DNA from: Herminiimonas arsenicoxydans
GTDB taxonomy: Bacteria > Pseudomonadota > Gammaproteobacteria > Burkholderiales > Burkholderiaceae_D
DNA: 64,000 nt
Direction: 5' to 3'
NCBI GenBank assembly: GCA_000026125.1
Contig: CU207211.1
Location: forward strand, 744,001-808,000
The translations under genes were made by a program, and so were the position numbers. Positions 45,738 to 56,205 of this stretch are shown here, piece by piece; the first letter of the stretch is position 1; each line of letters opens with the position of its first letter. The notes under the pieces are model-generated. The model made no database searches and was not told the DNA's origin. It was given only the letters and a program-made list of their open reading frames with translations.

Positions 45738-45822
45738 TTGTACTCATCCCGCATAAACACCAAGCCTGCTTTGGATCGAAAGCGGACGGCCAGAAAGAAA
45801 CTTTCATCAATATGCTTTACAA

Positions 45823-45856
45823 AAAAAGGCCGCGCTATTGCTGGCGCGGCCTTTTT
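45823..45856 (-). terminator. Terminator of htpG
   Basis: 13-bp stem AAAAAGGCCGCGC / GCGCGGCCTTTTT with an 8-nt loop; U-tract on the minus strand. It is 23 nt past the htpG stop. Confidence 0.9.
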
Positions 45857-45878
45857 CATTGGTATCTGAAAAGCGGAA

Positions 45879-47807
45879 TTACTTGCTTGCCAGCCCCAGC
45901 AACATCTCATTCAAACGCTTAACAAATCCAGCCGGATCGTTCAGGTTGCCGCCTTCAGCCAGCAGGGCTTGATCGAATAAAATATTCGACCAGTCGTCGA
46001 ACTTGGCCTCTTCGTATTTCAAACGCTGCACCAGCGGATGATCCGGATTGATTTCCAGAATCGGCTTGGCATCCGGCGCATTCTGACCGGCCGCTTTCAG
46101 CATGCGCAGCAGGTTACCGGACAGTTCGTTTTCATCCGCCACAAGACAAGCCGGTGAATCGGTCAGGCGGAAGGTGACGCGTACTTCCTTGGCTTTGTCG
46201 GCCAATGCGGTCTGCATCTTGCCGACCAGCTCCTTGTACTGGTCTTCGGTTTCCTGATGCTGTTTCTTCTCGGCTTCATCTTCCAGCTGGCCCAAATCGA
46301 GATCGCCTTTGGCTACCGATGCCAGTTCCTTGCCTTCGAAGTCTTCGAGGAAGGACAGCATCCATTCATCGACGCGGTCGGTCAGCAACAGTACTTCTAT
46401 GCCTTTCTTGCGGAAGATTTCCAGGTGCGGGCTGTTCTTCGCGGCGTTGTACGATTCGCCGGTTGCATAGAAAATCTTGGTCTGACCTTCCTTCATGCGC
46501 GAGACGTAATCGGCGAACGAGACGGTTTGCGCATCGCTGTCGTTATGCGTCGAGGCAAAGCGCAGCAGCTTGGCGATACGCTCCTTGTTGGTTGCGTCTT
46601 CGCCCATGCCTTCTTTCAACACTTGACCGAACGCGTTCCAGAAGGTGGTGTACTTGTCTTTCTTTTCTTGCTCGTCGGCGTTTGCCAGTTCTTCCAGCAT
46701 GCCCAGCACGCGCTTGGTCGAACCTTCGCGGATGACTTTGACGTCGCGCGACTCCTGCAGAATTTCACGCGACACGTTCAGCGGCAGGTCGGCAGAATCG
46801 ATCACGCCCTTGACGAAGCGCAGATAGACCGGCATCAGTTGTTCGGCGTCGTCCATGATGAAGACGCGCTTGACGTACAGCTTGATGCCGCCGCGCTTGT
46901 TGCGGTCCCACAGGTCGAACGGTGCCTGCGACGGGATGTACAGCAATTGCGTGTACTCGCTGCGGCCTTCGACGCGGTTATGCGTGTAGGTCAGCGGTTC
47001 GCCGAAGTCGTGCGATACATGTTTGTAGAACTCGGTGTACTGCTCAGGCGTGATGTCGTTCTTGCTGCGTGCCCACAGTGCGCTGGCCTGATTGACGGTT
47101 TCCAGTTCGTCGGTAACGACGGTTTCCTTTTTCTCTTCGTTCCACTCTTCCTTCTGCATCACGATAGGCAGCGAGATGTGGTCGGAATATTTGCGGATGA
47201 TGGATTTCAGTTTCCATGATGACAGGAACTCGTCTTCGCCTTCGCGCAGATGCAGAATGATGTCGGTGCCGCGCGTCGGCTTGTCGATTGCTTCGACGGT
47301 GAAGTCGCCTGCGCCTTCGGATTCCCAGCGCACGCCTTCATTGGCTGCTGCGCCGGCGCGACGGGTTTCCACCGTGATGCGGTCCGCGATGATGAAGCCG
47401 GAATAGAAGCCGACGCCGAACTGGCCGATCAGCGCTGCATCTTTTTGCTGGTCGCCGGACAGGCGCGAGAAGAATTCCTTGGTGCCGGATTTGGCGATGG
47501 TGCCCAGATGTTCGACCGCGTCGTGGCGGGACATGCCGATGCCGTTATCGGAAATCGTGATCGTGCGTTTTTCCTTGTCGAAGCTGACCTTGATCTTCAG
47601 CTCGGTGTCGTTCTCGAACAGCGCGCTATTGTCGATCGCTTCAAAGCGCAGCTTGTCTGCGGCGTCGGATGCGTTGGAGATCAGTTCACGCAGGAAGATT
47701 TCCTTGTTGGAATACAAGGAGTGAATCATCAGTTGCAGCAGTTGCTTTACTTCGGCTTGAAAGCCCAGGGTTTGCTTTTCTGGATTTTTTTGTTCGGAAA
47801 CGGCCAT
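45879..47807 (-). CDS. htpG: Chaperone HtpG (Hsp90 family)
   Basis: 642-aa cytoplasmic Hsp90. The GHKL ATPase domain shows [37 protein letters not shown] and [15 protein letters not shown]; the middle domain includes [20 protein letters not shown]. Length is standard. Start 47807 follows GAGGAC; an extended frame upstream is not used. A heat-shock type promoter lies at 47946-47973. Confidence 0.97.
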   Translation of the reverse strand: MAVSEQKNPEKQTLGFQAEVKQLLQLMIHSLYSNKEIFLRELISNASDAADKLRFEAIDNSALFENDTELKIKVSFDKEKRTITISDNGIGMSRHDAVEHLGTIAKSGTKEFFSRLSGDQQKDAALIGQFGVGFYSGFIIADRITVETRRAGAAANEGVRWESEGAGDFTVEAIDKPTRGTDIILHLREGEDEFLSSWKLKSIIRKYSDHISLPIVMQKEEWNEEKKETVVTDELETVNQASALWARSKNDITPEQYTEFYKHVSHDFGEPLTYTHNRVEGRSEYTQLLYIPSQAPFDLWDRNKRGGIKLYVKRVFIMDDAEQLMPVYLRFVKGVIDSADLPLNVSREILQESRDVKVIREGSTKRVLGMLEELANADEQEKKDKYTTFWNAFGQVLKEGMGEDATNKERIAKLLRFASTHNDSDAQTVSFADYVSRMKEGQTKIFYATGESYNAAKNSPHLEIFRKKGIEVLLLTDRVDEWMLSFLEDFEGKELASVAKGDLDLGQLEDEAEKKQHQETEDQYKELVGKMQTALADKAKEVRVTFRLTDSPACLVADENELSGNLLRMLKAAGQNAPDAKPILEINPDHPLVQRLKYEEAKFDDWSNILFDQALLAEGGNLNDPAGFVKRLNEMLLGLASK

Positions 47808-47945
47808 TTTGTCCTCAAGAATCAAAAAATAAAGGGAAATACTGTTGAAAGTCTGACAGCGGGAGCTGCTGTGCTTGTTCGCAACCCGCAATGATGTTGC
47901 TTCGCGAGGCGCAGGTCAATCCAGACTTCCAAAACGTTTGCTTGG

Positions 47946-47973
47946 AAATTGGGGCGTAATCGCCAATTTCAAG
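47946..47973 (-). promoter_or_regulatory. Predicted sigma32 (heat-shock) promoter of htpG
   Basis: On the minus strand CTTGAAA (47973-47967), a 12-nt spacer and CCCCAATTT (47954-47946) closely match the RpoH consensus. It lies about 140 nt upstream of htpG and its -35 overlaps the last codons of the mocR-type gene. Confidence 0.8.
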
Positions 47974-49429
47974 ATTGACCTATCTCCCGCTCCAGGAAGG
48001 GCAGGATGCCGGGGTCGGCCATCGCAGCGACATTGAAGCGCATATTGGTCGACGGCAGCTGATTCGGTGAGAACAGGCTGCCGGGCGCCAGCAGATAACC
48101 TTGTTCCATCGCTCTCTCGGTCAGCGCATTGCTATCGCAGCCGACATCGGTCCAGACGAACATGCCGGCCGGTGTGCTGATATTGATCTTGATGCCTATG
48201 CGTTCCATTTGTCGCACTGTCTTGTCGCGCACCGCATCCAGCTTGTTGCGCAGGCGGTCGGCGTGCTTGCGATAGTGTCCTTCGGACAGGATGCGATACA
48301 CCACGCGCTCGGTAATTTCGGTCGTGGTCAGCGTGGTCAGCATCTTGCGATCGCACAGATGCTTGGCGATTTCCGGCGAGGTGGCGATGAAGCCGACACG
48401 CAAATTGGCGGCCAGTGTTTTGGAAAAACCGCCGAGGTAAATCACGCGATTCAACTGATCGAGTGCCGCTATGCGCGTGGCCGGCTGCACGGTGGTGCCG
48501 GGATGCATATCGCAATAGATATCGTCCTCGACGATCATGAAATCGTATTGCTCGGCGATCTTCAGTACCTGAAACGCCTTGGCGGCGGAGAGCGAGGTCG
48601 AGGTCGGATTGTGCAGGACGGAATTGATCACGAACAGTTTGGGACGGTGCAGCGCAGCCAGTTCTGCCAGTTGCGCGATATCCGGGCCGTCGGGCAGACG
48701 CGGGATGCCGACTACTTTTGCACCCAGCATTGCGAATGAGCCGAACATCAAAAACCAGGCAGGGTCATCTACAAAGATGGTATCGCCCGGTTGTATGTAA
48801 TGACGCGCGACCAGATCCAGTGCTTGCGTCACGCCCAGGGTAGTGACGAACTGATCGGGCGTTGCGGAAATTTCCAGTTCGGCGAGTTTCAATTGTAGTT
48901 GCTGGCGCAGTGGCAAAAATCCTTGCGGATTGCCGTATTGCAGCGGCAGATTCTGCCGGCTGACGGCGCGCAAGGCATTGGCGACCAGATCGGCGTCCAG
49001 CCATTCATTCGGCAAGAGGCCGACGCCCGGCATTTTTTGCGGTGGCAATTGACGGAACATATTGCGCACCAGCCAGACCACATCGACTGGCTGTCGTGCG
49101 GTGTTGGTACGTTGCGCGCGCGGTGCCAGCATGGGTGTGCGGTCGCGTACATAGAAGCCGGAGCCGCGGCGCGACTCCAGCAAGCCACCGGCGACCAGAC
49201 GATCATAGGCTTCCACCACGGTGAAGCGCGATACCTTGTGCTGATCGGAAAATTGGCGGATCGAAGGCATGCGTGCGCCGGTGCGTAACAATTTATCGTC
49301 GATGCGCGCAGTGACCAGTTGCACGATTTGCGCTATCAGCGAACCGCCAGTTTCGCGTGATAACAGTGGGCGAGGTGGCTCGGTATTGGACGCAGAGGCG
49401 GCGTTATTCGGTTTGGCTGTACTGGTCAT
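47969..49429 (-). CDS. MocR-type regulator (GntR DNA-binding plus aminotransferase fold)
   Basis: 486 aa. Winged helix N-terminus (LIAQIVQLVTARIDDKLLRT, MPSIRQFSDQHKVSRFTVVE, GLLESRRGSGFYV), then an aminotransferase-I domain with NPQGFLPLRQQL, VINSVLHNPTSTSLS and PLP lysine in YLGGFSKTLAANLRVG. MocR proteins sense PLP or amino acids. It is divergent from LysE across 122 nt and probably controls that cluster. Confidence 0.92.
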   Translation of the reverse strand: MTSTAKPNNAASASNTEPPRPLLSRETGGSLIAQIVQLVTARIDDKLLRTGARMPSIRQFSDQHKVSRFTVVEAYDRLVAGGLLESRRGSGFYVRDRTPMLAPRAQRTNTARQPVDVVWLVRNMFRQLPPQKMPGVGLLPNEWLDADLVANALRAVSRQNLPLQYGNPQGFLPLRQQLQLKLAELEISATPDQFVTTLGVTQALDLVARHYIQPGDTIFVDDPAWFLMFGSFAMLGAKVVGIPRLPDGPDIAQLAELAALHRPKLFVINSVLHNPTSTSLSAAKAFQVLKIAEQYDFMIVEDDIYCDMHPGTTVQPATRIAALDQLNRVIYLGGFSKTLAANLRVGFIATSPEIAKHLCDRKMLTTLTTTEITERVVYRILSEGHYRKHADRLRNKLDAVRDKTVRQMERIGIKINISTPAGMFVWTDVGCDSNALTERAMEQGYLLAPGSLFSPNQLPSTNMRFNVAAMADPGILPFLEREIGQS

Positions 49430-49551
49430 TTTGCCGTGACAGTTAGGAGATTAATTCCTTAAGTGTACTGGTACTGTATTGGTTTTGTCGATTAGGATGT
49501 TTTGACGATAAAAACAGCAAGGCTCAGGGCTTTGCATCCTCTTGGAACAAT

Positions 49552-50142
49552 ATGGAATCTTTGCTTCCGCTTTGCCTTTTTGCCTTCGTCTCCTCGATTA
49601 CGCCGGGGCCGAACAACATCATGCTGACTTCATCCGGTATTCGTTTCGGTTTTGTGCGTTGCATTCCGCACATGCTGGGCGTTGTCTGCGGTTTTGGTGT
49701 GATGCTGGCACTCTGTGCGCTTGGTATCGACAGTTTGATTGTGGCGATGCCTGCATTGCATATCGTGTTGAAAACAATCGGCTCCACGTATCTGATTTAT
49801 CTGGCGTGGCAGTTGCGCAGCATGGCATTCAGTCAAAGCGAGGGTGATAGCGGGCGTCCGATGTCCTTCATCGGAGCCACACTTTTTCAGTTCGCCAATC
49901 CCAAGGCATGGGTGATGGCGGTGACCGGCGCTTCCGCCTTCCTGCCGCCCATGCAACCGGCATGGTTTGCGATTGCCGTGTTCTGTCTGGTATTCAGCGT
50001 GATCAATTTGCCGTGTATCGGCATATGGGCGGGCACCGGCGCCATGCTGCGGCGTTATCTGACGCAGGCCAAATGGCAGCGGCTGTTTTGCGCAATCATG
50101 ATTGCCTTGACTCTCTATTCTGCATTGGCGATCTGGTCATGA
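49552..50142 (+). CDS. LysE family amino acid exporter
   Basis: 196-aa membrane protein with about six helices. Family signature SITPGPNNIMLTSSG at residues 15-29 and LFQFANPKAWVMAV. Exports amino acids or homoserine-like compounds. Its stop overlaps the start of the EamA gene. Confidence 0.9.
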   Translation: MESLLPLCLFAFVSSITPGPNNIMLTSSGIRFGFVRCIPHMLGVVCGFGVMLALCALGIDSLIVAMPALHIVLKTIGSTYLIYLAWQLRSMAFSQSEGDSGRPMSFIGATLFQFANPKAWVMAVTGASAFLPPMQPAWFAIAVFCLVFSVINLPCIGIWAGTGAMLRRYLTQAKWQRLFCAIMIALTLYSALAIWS

Positions 50143-51080
50143 GCGCGCATGACAGCCAGAGCGCACTCGCCAGCACAGTCAGCAATGCTAAAGTGCCGAC
50201 GATGATGACATCTGAAACCAAAGGAATGTGGCTGGGCGCCATAGGCATTGCCATTTTCAGCCTGACTTTGCCATTCACGCGTATGGCAGTTGCAGAATTG
50301 AACCCGGTATTGATGGCACTCGGTCGTGCGGTCGTCGCTGCCTGTTGCTCCGTGCTCTTGCTGTGGTGGACCAATGCACCACGTCCAACGCGATCGCAAG
50401 TGAAATCGCTGCTCATCATTGCATCGGGTGTCGTGGTTGGCTTCCCGGTGTTCTCATCGATTGCGATGAGCCATATTTCCGCTTCACATGGCGCGATTAT
50501 TCTGGGTATTTTGCCGCTGGCAACGGCCTTGTTTGGTGCCTTGCGTTTTGGCGAGCGGCCATCACTCGGATTCTGGATTACTGCATTGATCGGTAGCGCG
50601 CTGGTTGCCGCGTTTGCAGTGGACGAGGGCGGCGGTTCTTTCCAATGGGGCGATCTGGCGATGCTGATTGCGGTGATCGCTGCGGCGATGGGATATGCAG
50701 AGGGCGGTCGCTTGTCCGAGTCCATGGGTGGCCAGCAAGTGATTTCATGGGCGCTGGTATTGTCCATGCCGATAGTGTTGCCGGTGACGATCTGGCTGGC
50801 GTTGCATTACGGCGTCCAGGCATCGGTCAGTGCATGGGTCGGATTTGCCTACGTTTCATTATTCTCGATGTTTATCGGTTTCTTTTTTTGGTACAAGGGT
50901 TTGGCTTTGGGTGGAATTTCACGTGTCGGACAAGTGCAATTGATACAACCATTTTTGACCTTGCTGGGTGCGGCAGTGATTCTCGGGGAACTGCTGGAAT
51001 GGCGCACTTTTCTGTTTGCACTTGCCATTATTGTCGTCGTGGCAATGGGAAGAAAAATGCCGATCAAGCGCCAAAATTGA
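50139..51080 (+). CDS. EamA/DMT family transporter
   Basis: 313 aa with ten predicted transmembrane helices in two EamA repeats (IFSLTLPFTRMAVAELNPVL; ISWALVLSMPIVLP... VGQVQLIQPFLTLLGAAVIL). Likely exports amino acids or metabolites. Start 50139 overlaps the LysE stop by 4 nt (ATGA); an internal ATG at MMTSETKG is an alternative. Confidence 0.9.
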   Translation: MSAHDSQSALASTVSNAKVPTMMTSETKGMWLGAIGIAIFSLTLPFTRMAVAELNPVLMALGRAVVAACCSVLLLWWTNAPRPTRSQVKSLLIIASGVVVGFPVFSSIAMSHISASHGAIILGILPLATALFGALRFGERPSLGFWITALIGSALVAAFAVDEGGGSFQWGDLAMLIAVIAAAMGYAEGGRLSESMGGQQVISWALVLSMPIVLPVTIWLALHYGVQASVSAWVGFAYVSLFSMFIGFFFWYKGLALGGISRVGQVQLIQPFLTLLGAAVILGELLEWRTFLFALAIIVVVAMGRKMPIKRQN

Positions 51081-51270
51081 ATATACATGTCCTCTTCTAC
51101 GCTTTATGGCGTCAATAGTTGGGAAGGAATGCCGAGGATTTGAGATAATCTCCAGTATTCCTTCCGTGAGCGTCGGAAATACAAGGCATGTAGTCAACAT
51201 CGCGTTCACGGACATTTGTTAATGGCCATTCCCGCATTGCATGGAATGGCATCAATTTTTTGGAGCACTT

Positions 51271-51729
51271 ATGTCTTTTTACGACAAACTGAAAGCATTG
51301 AATATCGAATTGCCTGCCGTTGCGACGCCTGCTGCGGCTTACGTCATGTACGTACAAAGCGGGAACACGGTATTCCTTTCAGGCCATATCGCCAAAAAAG
51401 ACGGCAAGCCGTGGGTAGGCCAGTTGGGCAAGAATATATCGACAGAAGAAGGCAAGCTGGCAGCGCGCGGCGTCGCCATCGATTTGATCGCGACCTTGCA
51501 GGCAGCATGCGGCGGCGATCTGAATCGCGTTCAGCGCATCGTCAAGGTCATGAGCCTGGTCAATTCGACCGGCGACTATACCGAGCAGCATCTGGTCACG
51601 AATGGCGCATCGGAATTGTTCGGTGAAATATTCGGTGCACAAGGCGTGCATGCACGTTCGGCATTCGGCGTGGCGCAAATTCCATTGGGCGCCTGCGTGG
51701 AAATCGAATTGATCGCGGAAATCAAATAA
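51271..51729 (+). CDS. RidA (YjgF/YER057c) family protein
   Basis: 152 aa. The long RidA subfamily pattern: TPAAAYVMYVQSGNTVFLSG, VAIDLIATLQAACGGDLNRV, RIVKVMSLVNSTGDYTEQ, HARSAFGVAQIPLGACVEIE. The arginine in ARSAFG fits the imine-binding site, so it may clear reactive enamine/imine products of the nearby PLP enzyme. Ribosome site TTGGAG precedes the start. Confidence 0.92.
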   Translation: MSFYDKLKALNIELPAVATPAAAYVMYVQSGNTVFLSGHIAKKDGKPWVGQLGKNISTEEGKLAARGVAIDLIATLQAACGGDLNRVQRIVKVMSLVNSTGDYTEQHLVTNGASELFGEIFGAQGVHARSAFGVAQIPLGACVEIELIAEIK

Positions 51730-51809
51730 GCAGCTGAGCAGTAACAATGCATGAGCCGGTCAATCCGGGCCTGCCTGTTATCACATCGCAGTCATAGAAC
51801 ATCGCAATA

Positions 51810-53003
51810 ATGAAAATCGAAAATCCAACGCCTATCAAATGGCAATTCGCTCAGCGTGCAGAACAATTGCAAAGCTCGGTCATCCGCGAGATCCTGAAAA
51901 TCACGATGCGCCCGGACATCATTTCCTTCGCCGGCGGCTTGCCGTCGCCGGAAACCTTCCCGGTCGAGCACATGAAGGCGGCCTTCGATACCGTGTTGTC
52001 GCAGCAGGGCAAGATCGCATTGCAGTACGGTCCCAGCGATGGATATGCACCGCTGCGCGAATGGATAGCGGATTCATTGTCGATACCCGGCGTGACGATT
52101 ACGCCGGATCAGGTGTTGATGGTGTCGGGTTCGCAACAGGCGCTGGATTTGCTCGGCAAGGTATTGATCGAAGAGCACAGCAAGGTGCTGGTAGAGACAC
52201 CAAGCTACCTTGGCGCCTTGCAGGCTTTCTCGGTCTATCAACCTGAATTCGTTTCGATTCCGACCGATGATTTTGGTTTGCTGCCGGAAGAAGTCGCAAA
52301 AATCGCAGACGGTGCGCGCCTCTTGTATGCGCTGCCGAATTTCCAGAATCCTACCGGCCGTACGATGTCGGTCGAGCGTCGTTTTGCGCTGGTGGAAACC
52401 TGTGCACGTCTCGGCTTGCCATTGATAGAAGACGATCCTTACGGCGCGCTCAGCTATCGCGGCGAACCGCTGCCGAAAATGCTGACGATGAATCCGAACG
52501 GCGTGATTTATCTGGGATCGTTTTCCAAGGTGCTGACGCCAGGCATACGTCTCGGCTACGTGGTGGCGCCGGTGCCGCTGGTGCGCAAGCTGGAACAGGC
52601 CAAGCAGGCCGCCGATCTGCATACTTCGCAATTGACGCAGATGGTGGTGTACGAAGCTATCAAGGATGGCTTCCTCGAGAAACATATTCCATCGATACGT
52701 ACACTGTATGCGAATCAGTGTCAGGTGATGCTGGATGCGCTGACTGAATTTTTCCCTGCAGGCGTTACATGGAATAAACCGGAAGGCGGCATGTTCATCT
52801 GGGTGACATTGCCTGAGCATATCGACTGCATGAAATTACTGGAAGAATCGATTACGCAAAACGTAGCCTTCGTTCCTGGTGCACCGTTCTATGCGAATGA
52901 GCCGCAGAAAAATACCTTGCGCCTGAGTTTTGTCACGGTGCCACCGGAGAAAATCCGTGAAGGTGTGGCCAAGTTGGCGAAATTGATTGCAGCGAAAATT
53001 TGA
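51810..53003 (+). CDS. PLP-dependent aminotransferase (class I, LysN/2-aminoadipate type)
   Basis: 397 aa. Features: ISFAGGLPSPETFPVEHMK, LQYGPSDGYAPLREWIADSL, YALPNFQNPTGRTMSVERR, PLP lysine in YLGSFSKVLTPGIRLGYV and KNTLRLSFVTVPPEKI. Members transaminate 2-aminoadipate, aromatic or branched-chain acids; the precise substrate is not settled. Last gene of the cluster, followed by a terminator. Confidence 0.9.
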   Translation: MKIENPTPIKWQFAQRAEQLQSSVIREILKITMRPDIISFAGGLPSPETFPVEHMKAAFDTVLSQQGKIALQYGPSDGYAPLREWIADSLSIPGVTITPDQVLMVSGSQQALDLLGKVLIEEHSKVLVETPSYLGALQAFSVYQPEFVSIPTDDFGLLPEEVAKIADGARLLYALPNFQNPTGRTMSVERRFALVETCARLGLPLIEDDPYGALSYRGEPLPKMLTMNPNGVIYLGSFSKVLTPGIRLGYVVAPVPLVRKLEQAKQAADLHTSQLTQMVVYEAIKDGFLEKHIPSIRTLYANQCQVMLDALTEFFPAGVTWNKPEGGMFIWVTLPEHIDCMKLLEESITQNVAFVPGAPFYANEPQKNTLRLSFVTVPPEKIREGVAKLAKLIAAKI

Positions 53004-53016
53004 TTGATCGCATGCA

Positions 53017-53061
53017 AAAATAAAACTGGCCGCTGCCGAAAGGAGCGGCCAGTTTTATTTT
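53017..53061 (+). terminator. Terminator of the aminotransferase gene
   Basis: 18-bp stem (arms 53017-53034 and 53044-53061, core ACTGGCCGCT / AGCGGCCAGT), loop GCCGAAAGG, T-rich end. Confidence 0.9.
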
Positions 53062-53216
53062 GTGGGTTTAATCGGATGGTTATTTTCGAGTAGGGTGTAG
53101 CAGGGATTTCGAGCAGCAAGCTGCGCGTCTGCGTAACGGTCTGAAACTGGTTTAGACCGTACGAAGGCGGGTATCCAGAGCGACTCTGTCGTTATCTACT
53201 GGTGTTAATAAGATTT

Positions 53217-53778
53217 GTTTTTCTTCGATGAGAGTCAGCTGCCGGGAGTGGCCCGGCGGCCACCTTCTTTCTTTGCTTCGCCAAAGAAAGAAGGCAAAGA
53301 AAGGCGACCGCACAGCCGCTGGCCCTACGGGCTCCCCAATGCTGCGATGCCAAAAATGGGAAGTGAACGAAACTCGCCTACGGCTCAGACAACGTTCACT
53401 TCTTGATCCATTTTCGGCATCGCATCACTGGCAGCGTCACAGCGGGACGGCATGCTTCCTCGCCTGCGGCATTGGGCGCTTGATGCACGGGTTTTGAATC
53501 ATTAGCCAGTGTTTTTGGTTCCGCAATGCCGAAGGCGAGCCGGACCTGCTCCTTCCGCTGTGACGCTGCCGTTTGTGCCGTGCAGAAAATGGATCAAGAA
53601 GTGAACGTTGTTTGAGTGTAGCGAGTTTCGCCCGTTTCCCATTTTTTGCGCGGCATAAACGGGAACCCGCAGGGCAGCGGCTGTACGGTCGCTTTCTTTT
53701 GCTTACTTTTCTTGGCGAAGCAAGAAAAGTGAGTAGCCGCCGGGCTACCCCCGGCAGCTAACTCTCATCGAAGAAAAA
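53217..53778. repeat. Long imperfect palindrome (about 560 bp, arms about 270 nt)
   Basis: The ends TTTTTCTTCGATGAGAG (53217-53233) and CTCTCATCGAAGAAAAA (53762-53778) are exact reverse complements. Inward the arms keep pairing with gaps: GCTGCCGGG / CCCGGCAGC, TTCGCCAA / TTGGCGAA, and ACGTTCACTTCTTGATCCAT (53385-53404) against its complement near 53588-53607. The unpaired centre is near 53490-53520. Short frames inside are not genes. It resembles intergenic repeats I have seen in Oxalobacteraceae and relatives. It separates the aminotransferase and parC genes; nothing else lies in 53062-53852. Confidence 0.8.
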
Positions 53779-53798
53779 ACCTCAGCTATCGTCAAACT

Positions 53799-53824
53799 GT
53801 AGCGAGGCATTTCTGCCTCCCTAC
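53799..53824. other. Hairpin downstream of parC
   Basis: GTAG-c-GAGGCA / TGCCTC-c-CTAC with loop TTTC and one mismatch. No strong U-tract; may weakly terminate parC, 29 nt past its stop. Confidence 0.45.
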
Positions 53825-53852
53825 GTGAGAATGACAAGCACAGATGCCCAGA

Positions 53853-56183
53853 TTATTCAGCACTGGCCTTGGTCACCGGCGTCAAGGTTGTCGCCTTGAT
53901 CTTCGATTCCAATCCCTTGCCCTTGCGCGCCCGCTTGCCGATGTGTACTGCAAGTCCGGAAGCCGACAGCAAGATCTCTTGCGCCTTCGCACCGCGTCCG
54001 ATACCGGACACGACTACACCGCGCTGGCTGATAGGTTGCGCCGCCAACAGCTTCTCGTTCTTTTCCAGATCCATCAGAATCACGCCGCGACCGCCGGCAG
54101 TCAGCGATTTGATTTCATCGATGCCGAATACCAGTACGCGACCTTTTTCCGACAGACAGGCAATTGCACTTGCACCTGCAAAGATCGGACGCGGTGTCAG
54201 CGGTTCGTCGCCTTCATCCAGCGTGATAAAAGCCTTGCCGCTGCGTGTGCGGCTGACCATATCGCCTGACTTGGCGGTGAAGCCGTAACCGGCGGTCGAT
54301 GCCAGCAGCAAGGTGACATCGGCCGGGCCGGCGAAGTAATGCAGCACGCGCGTGCCGCTCGCCAGTTCAACCAGGGTCGTGATAGGCACGCCATCGCCGC
54401 GTGCACCGGGCAGGGCAGCGACGGCAACCGAGTAAATGCGACCATTTGAGCCGAAGACCAATAGCGTATCGACGGTGCGGCACTCGAACGTGTCGTACAG
54501 CGCATCGCTGGCCTTGAAAGTAAATTGCGCGGCATCGTGGCCGTGGCCGGTGCGCGCGCGCACCCAGCCTTTTTGCGAAATGACGACCGTCACCGGTTCA
54601 TCGATCACTCTGGTTTCGACCACGGCTTTTTCTGCGACTTCGATTAGCGTGCGGCGTTTGTCGCCGAACTGTTTCTCATCCGCTTCGATTTCCTTGATGA
54701 CCAGGCGCTTCATCGACGATGGATTGTCGAGCAGATCCTGCAGCGTCGATTTTTCGCTGCGCAGTTCTGCCAGTTCCTGCTGGATCTTGATGGTTTCCAG
54801 ACGCGCCAGTTGACGCAAGCGTATCTCAAGAATGTCGTCGGCCTGACGCTCAGACAAGCGGAACGCATCCATCAGGGCCGGCTTGGGTTCATCCGATTCA
54901 CGGATGATTTTGATCACCTTGTCGATGTTGAGCAGGATTGCTTCGCGACCTTCGAGGATATGGATGCGGTCGTTAACTTTCTGCAGCTTGAATTGGGAGC
55001 GACGCGTGATCGTCGTGAAGCGGAAATCCACCCATTCGCGCAGGATGTCGCCCAGCGCCTTTTGCCTTGGCTTGCCGTCGCCGCCTATCATGACCAGATT
55101 GATCGATACGCTGGTTTCCAGCGAGGTATGCGCCAGCAGCATGTTGGTGAATTCGGTCTGGTCCTGATTTTTCGATTTCGGTTCGAACACCAGACGCACA
55201 GGCGCATCGCGGCCGGACTCGTCACGCACTGTATCGAGCATCGCCAGCACGGTTTGTTTCAAGGCCAACTGTTCCGGCGACAGCGATTTCTTGCCGAGTC
55301 TTATTTTCGGATTCGTCAGTTCTTCGATTTCTTCCAGCACGCGTTGCGATGAGGTGCCGTGCGGCAGTTCGGTCACGACTGCCTGCCACTGACCGCGTGC
55401 CATGTCTTCTATCTTCCACGTTGCGCGCACCTTGACGCTGCCGCGTCCGCTGCGATAAATGTCGCTGATGGCAGTCGGCGAAGTGATGATCTGTCCGCCG
55501 CCCGGGAAATCCGGGCCCGGCACGATCGCCACCAATTCTTCGTGCGTCAATTTCGGATTGCGTATCAGGGCAACCGCCGCCTGTGCGACTTCACGCAGAT
55601 TGTGCGAAGGAATTTCGGTTGCCATGCCGACGGCAATGCCGGATGCGCCATTCAATAATACGAAAGGCAAACGGCTGGGCAGCAGTTTCGGTTCTTCGGT
55701 CGAACCATCGTAGTTGGGCTGGAAATCGACGGTGCCCATATCGATTTCTTCCATCAGCAATTTTGCGATAGGCGTCAGGCGCGCTTCGGTATACCGCATT
55801 GCTGCTGCACCATCACCGTCGCGTGAACCGAAGTTGCCCTGACCATCGATCAGCGGATAACGCAAGGAAAAATCCTGCGCCATGCGCACCAATGCGTCAT
55901 ACACGGATTGATCGCCGTGCGGATGCAGTTTGCCGAGTACGTCACCGACTACGGCTGCTGATTTACGCGGTTTGGCGGCAGAGTTCAGGCCCAGTTCGTT
56001 CATCGCAAACAGGATGCGGCGTTGTACCGGTTTCTGGCCGTCGCAGACATCCGGCAGGGCACGGCCCTTGACCACGGAAATTGCGTAATCCAGATATGCG
56101 CGTTCGGCAAAGGTTGCCAGTGTCAGTGATTCGCCGCCATCGGCTGGTGCTGCAGTGTCAAAAAGATTGGCTTGATCGGTCAT
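53853..56183 (-). CDS. parC: DNA topoisomerase IV subunit A
   Basis: 776-aa subunit that cleaves and rejoins DNA to unlink daughter chromosomes. N-terminal breakage domain [53 protein letters not shown], and the active-site Tyr in [14 protein letters not shown]. The C-terminal part has shortened GyrA-type blades, fitting ParC. Follows the transglycosylase by 22 nt, parE being first. Confidence 0.96.
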   Translation of the reverse strand: MTDQANLFDTAAPADGGESLTLATFAERAYLDYAISVVKGRALPDVCDGQKPVQRRILFAMNELGLNSAAKPRKSAAVVGDVLGKLHPHGDQSVYDALVRMAQDFSLRYPLIDGQGNFGSRDGDGAAAMRYTEARLTPIAKLLMEEIDMGTVDFQPNYDGSTEEPKLLPSRLPFVLLNGASGIAVGMATEIPSHNLREVAQAAVALIRNPKLTHEELVAIVPGPDFPGGGQIITSPTAISDIYRSGRGSVKVRATWKIEDMARGQWQAVVTELPHGTSSQRVLEEIEELTNPKIRLGKKSLSPEQLALKQTVLAMLDTVRDESGRDAPVRLVFEPKSKNQDQTEFTNMLLAHTSLETSVSINLVMIGGDGKPRQKALGDILREWVDFRFTTITRRSQFKLQKVNDRIHILEGREAILLNIDKVIKIIRESDEPKPALMDAFRLSERQADDILEIRLRQLARLETIKIQQELAELRSEKSTLQDLLDNPSSMKRLVIKEIEADEKQFGDKRRTLIEVAEKAVVETRVIDEPVTVVISQKGWVRARTGHGHDAAQFTFKASDALYDTFECRTVDTLLVFGSNGRIYSVAVAALPGARGDGVPITTLVELASGTRVLHYFAGPADVTLLLASTAGYGFTAKSGDMVSRTRSGKAFITLDEGDEPLTPRPIFAGASAIACLSEKGRVLVFGIDEIKSLTAGGRGVILMDLEKNEKLLAAQPISQRGVVVSGIGRGAKAQEILLSASGLAVHIGKRARKGKGLESKIKATTLTPVTKASAE

Positions 56184-56205
56184 TATTGTTTGGTTTTTAC
56201 AGGGA

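Noticed and set aside
46257..47219. 320-codon plus-strand frame over htpG
   Set aside because: Antisense shadow; no domain recognised.
53228..53497. Short frames inside the long palindrome
   Set aside because: They follow from the repeat sequence, show Arg/Ser-rich nonsense translation and have no ribosome site.
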